A DNA stretch of 64,000 nucleotides from Acanthaster planci (lineage: Eukaryota > Echinodermata > Asteroidea > Valvatida > Acanthasteridae). The stretch spans positions 878,092 through 942,091 of the forward strand of contig NW_019091376.1 of NCBI RefSeq assembly GCF_001949145.1, written 5' to 3'. The position numbers and the translations under genes were made by a program. Within the stretch, counting starts at the first letter, position 1. Each line of letters starts with the position of its first letter. Positions 61,346 through 64,000 of this stretch are shown here, in pieces. The notes beneath the pieces were generated by a model that did not search any database, was not told the DNA's origin, and worked only from the letters and a program-made list of their open reading frames with translations.

Positions 61346-63260
61346 GCAGTTAACAAAATGTTGCGATGATAGCAGGCAATAACAGCTGCACGCACTGTGG
61401 AATTATACCATGAGTTCGAAAGTGCTACCTTGGTGATTTGAATCATGAATCCTTGCTCAAGATGAAATTGTAATGTGATGTATTATCTTACAGATTCATC
61501 TTCTTTTTTGAAATGATACATGTACATATTAAGGGATCCAGAGCTCCAGCATGAGCATAAACTTCAACCTCCCCAAAAAAGCCTATGAATTTTAAGACAA
61601 AGATTTTCCAAATCGATGAAAAACGTTGACAAAAAAAATGGAAGGCACTAATGATTACTGAGGTTTCCAAAATGCTTTACACATGAAAGTTTCAAGCTGC
61701 TTGGTGTGAAGCAAACTGAAGCAGGCCTTCATGAGGCTTATGGTTTTAAGAGAGCATCTCTGACTCCTCTTCCCCCCCAAAAAGGTATGCCAAAGACCAA
61801 CACGCTTGGTCTAGCTACACGTACCTGCTGCTCTAAAATTCAACTCGTCACTTGCAATTGCAAAATTCGGTCTTGCTTATGGTGCTTTTGATTCCGAGTA
61901 AAAAAGGCAGATCGATATCGCAATTTGTGTGTGATCACTACTTACTGCTAGTGTGCGCTAACACTCAGCACACTGTTCCCGAATTATGGCATTGCTCTTG
62001 CCTGTGCATCACGATCATCACGCATGCAATGTTATCCTCTTTTTATGCCTCATTTATCAAGATAAGTTACTGTTTCATTTTCATACCAATCAGATCTCTA
62101 CAATATTGAGTATTTATATATGTACATCTTTAATTTAATCAATAAAAATCTGCACAATAAAACTCTGCACAAATTAAACACTTCACAGAGATCGTTCATC
62201 GTTCATCGTTGATGAACTTATTCCCATACAAGCACCCTGCATAGAGCCGGCTACGCTGACCAAGGTTATTAGTATAGCACAGCAGGTCGTTCGCTAATTT
62301 TGTTTATAAACCCAACTACATGTGTACATGAAAAGCAGAACAAACTGTGAACATTTTAGGGGTAACCAATAGGGGGTTATCGGTCAGTCTAAACGGAACT
62401 GCATTTTTTATATCGACAGGTGGGTTAGAGCCACGCACTAGATCATGGCCTCAATGTAACAGACCTTCACCACTGTTTACTGGAAATCACACACGCGTAG
62501 TCAGGTAGTGTGTGCACACAGCTTGGATCCTGCATGTCCATGCACTTTGCAACTCAAGAACGAATGAACATGAAGTACTAAGGATGTTACAATCCGCTCT
62601 TTGCGATTAGAATGTCACTACAGCGCGTGCATAGGCATTTGCGGGAACATTGGAGGCTGTCCCTGAAATGACGTGTTTCTGTGGGTTATAAAGGGGTATT
62701 CCCCATTAGGTCATCAATATGACGTATTCTGGTCAAGTGGTACCATCATTACAAAAAAAAAGAGGTCATAACTTCTAGGGATCTAGGACTTCTGAAATTA
62801 GTTTCTTCAACAAAATTACAAGGTAAACATGGTCAACCAAGAAATTAGAACCAATTTTTGGTCGTCTTGCACACAAGTCTTAGAACATAGACGTCAGTCG
62901 TATTGCAATGAAGACTGGCGTCCAACCTGGGCTGGTCCCATGAGTCCTAGGCCTACACCCAGGCACATTTTTTAGGACCACTGTCAGTGAATCACATGCA
63001 ATTAGCCCAGGTGGACTCTCTGACCGTAGGCCTACGTTACGGAGGGATGTAATGAAATGAAGAAGACAACGTCAAAACTGGGCTAGTGATGTGGCAATGA
63101 TCAGCGCTAACGTTACATGTACGTTACGCGTTAGGTGCTTAGCGATGCAACACCAGATAAACGTAAACTATGTTATTGCTGACCAATAATAAATGATCTC
63201 AAGTCTTTCCTGGGACACATAACGTCAACAATTTGTCATCCTCGAGTAGTAGCCACTTAC

Positions 63261-63360
63261 CTTAAATAACATTCACACAGGCTTTTCGAGCAAAAAAGAA
63301 ACACAAGAAGAGGCAAAAACGACAGCGACGAGAGTTGCACGCGCGCCTGGGATATTAAAC
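63261..63360 (-). other. Candidate noncoding first exon of the NCOA5-like gene
   Basis: TTTAAG|GTAAGTGG at 63261 is a near-perfect donor on the minus strand. The frame needed to feed the 57291 acceptor (phase 1) meets a TAA directly before this donor, so if used the exon must be 5'UTR. That agrees with translation starting at 57271. It contains a tiny ATG frame that would stop at TAG six codons later, just after the junction. The 5' boundary is a guess; the sequence above it (GCGCGCGTGCAACTC) is GC-rich and promoter-like. Intron 1 would be about 6.0 kb. Confidence 0.35.
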
Positions 63361-64000
63361 CTGGGAACGTGCCCTTATACATTGTACTCTATTTTATTTG
63401 CAACTCGTTCAAGAGGTGGAGGTTGAAATGATTTATGTTTGCTTTGGCACCAGTCTATATTTTCCTTTATATATTATATTTTGAGTAGTGTGGAGCCTGA
63501 CCGTCTTTTCTTCTACTAAAATTACATTGTTACTAAAATACTAACTTCGTACTTCAACTTGTTCAGCCTTCAGGTATATGTTTTGTTTGGAGGACGCATA
63601 TATCTTGGTGTGACCATAGAGCAAGGACGCAGTGCGTTTTCTTTACTGGCATCATTGTCATTGATTGGTTCAAATAAAGGTCAGCTTATTCCTTTAAAAT
63701 AGAGTGAATTACACCATTGAGGTAGAAATAGGGCTCCTGATCTTAGTTAATGTCGATGTTGTTTTCAACCTCCTCCAAGTCCAAGTGCCAACTCCGAGGT
63801 CATGAAGGTGTTTTGCAATTGAGCGGGGTGGGGATATGGGGACGCCCCCTCTCCCAGCATAGCGGGGGCCCAGCCTCTGGGATGCCATTCTCCCTCCCTC
63901 TGTACAAGCATGGAGGAAAAAGAACACAATACATGCAATACATGTACATGGACCTATAATACTAGTACTAGTTCCACTTACATGACTAAGCATGCTTAGT
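63361..64000. other. Flank upstream of the presumed NCOA5-like first exon
   Basis: Probably promoter and intergenic sequence. No TATA box at a convincing distance and no gene recognised before the window ends. Confidence 0.35.

Larger units (their letters stand above)
57927..63260. other. Presumed intron 1 of the NCOA5-like gene (or intergenic if the first exon is wrong)
   Basis: No coding frame of note. It contains a duplicated AAATCGCTCTCCT word near 57990-58035, the 26-bp tandem (59242), the retroposon 3' end (59852) and the 10-bp hairpin (61321). Confidence 0.4.

Overview
The window reads as nuclear DNA of a marine invertebrate animal, most likely a deuterostome (echinoderm, hemichordate or amphioxus; I cannot choose between them). 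The evidence is split genes with GT-AG introns, long AT-leaning noncoding stretches, very frequent TACATGTA-type motifs, tRNA-like SINE fragments, MITE-like hairpins and a decayed Tc1 transposon. There is no bacterial-style gene packing.

Two protein-coding genes are well supported. (1) A single-exon large-Maf bZIP transcription factor on the plus strand (4703-5683, 326 aa). It has a recognisable core promoter (inverted CCAAT, full CRE with a one-sided Maf flank, TATA box) about 400 bp upstream of the ATG. (2) A minus-strand NCOA5-like gene with nine coding exons between 57271 and 47492. I joined the exons by splice site and phase, and they give an 855-aa protein. It starts with a complete RNA-recognition motif, then has an Arg/Asp-rich region on phase-matched exons, an anticodon-binding-like domain, a conserved LxxLL (LINLL) motif and a Gln/Pro-rich tail. 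A possible noncoding first exon lies near 63261, which would make intron 1 about 6 kb.

Layout: 1-4206 is upstream noncoding DNA; 4207-5683 holds the Maf promoter and gene; 5684 to about 47200 is a roughly 41-kb stretch with no convincing gene. That stretch carries dispersed repeats: a 19-bp perfect terminal inverted repeat element at 9.7 kb, two tandem TIR elements at 16.7-17.4 kb, a hairpin beside a 255-bp assembly gap at 18.0 kb, a Tc1 relic at 36.3-37.9 kb and a MITE pair at 44.1-45.3 kb. One GC-rich, spliced-looking minus-strand segment lies at 29.85-30.1 kb. The region from 47.2 to 57.3 kb is the NCOA5-like gene, and 57.3-64 kb is its presumed intron 1, first exon and upstream flank.

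The two genes are not an operon and share no obvious pathway. Both have human counterparts on chromosome 20q (MAFB, NCOA5), so their closeness here may reflect ancestral linkage. The gene-poor stretch beside a developmental regulator is a reasonable place for Maf enhancers, but that is inference.
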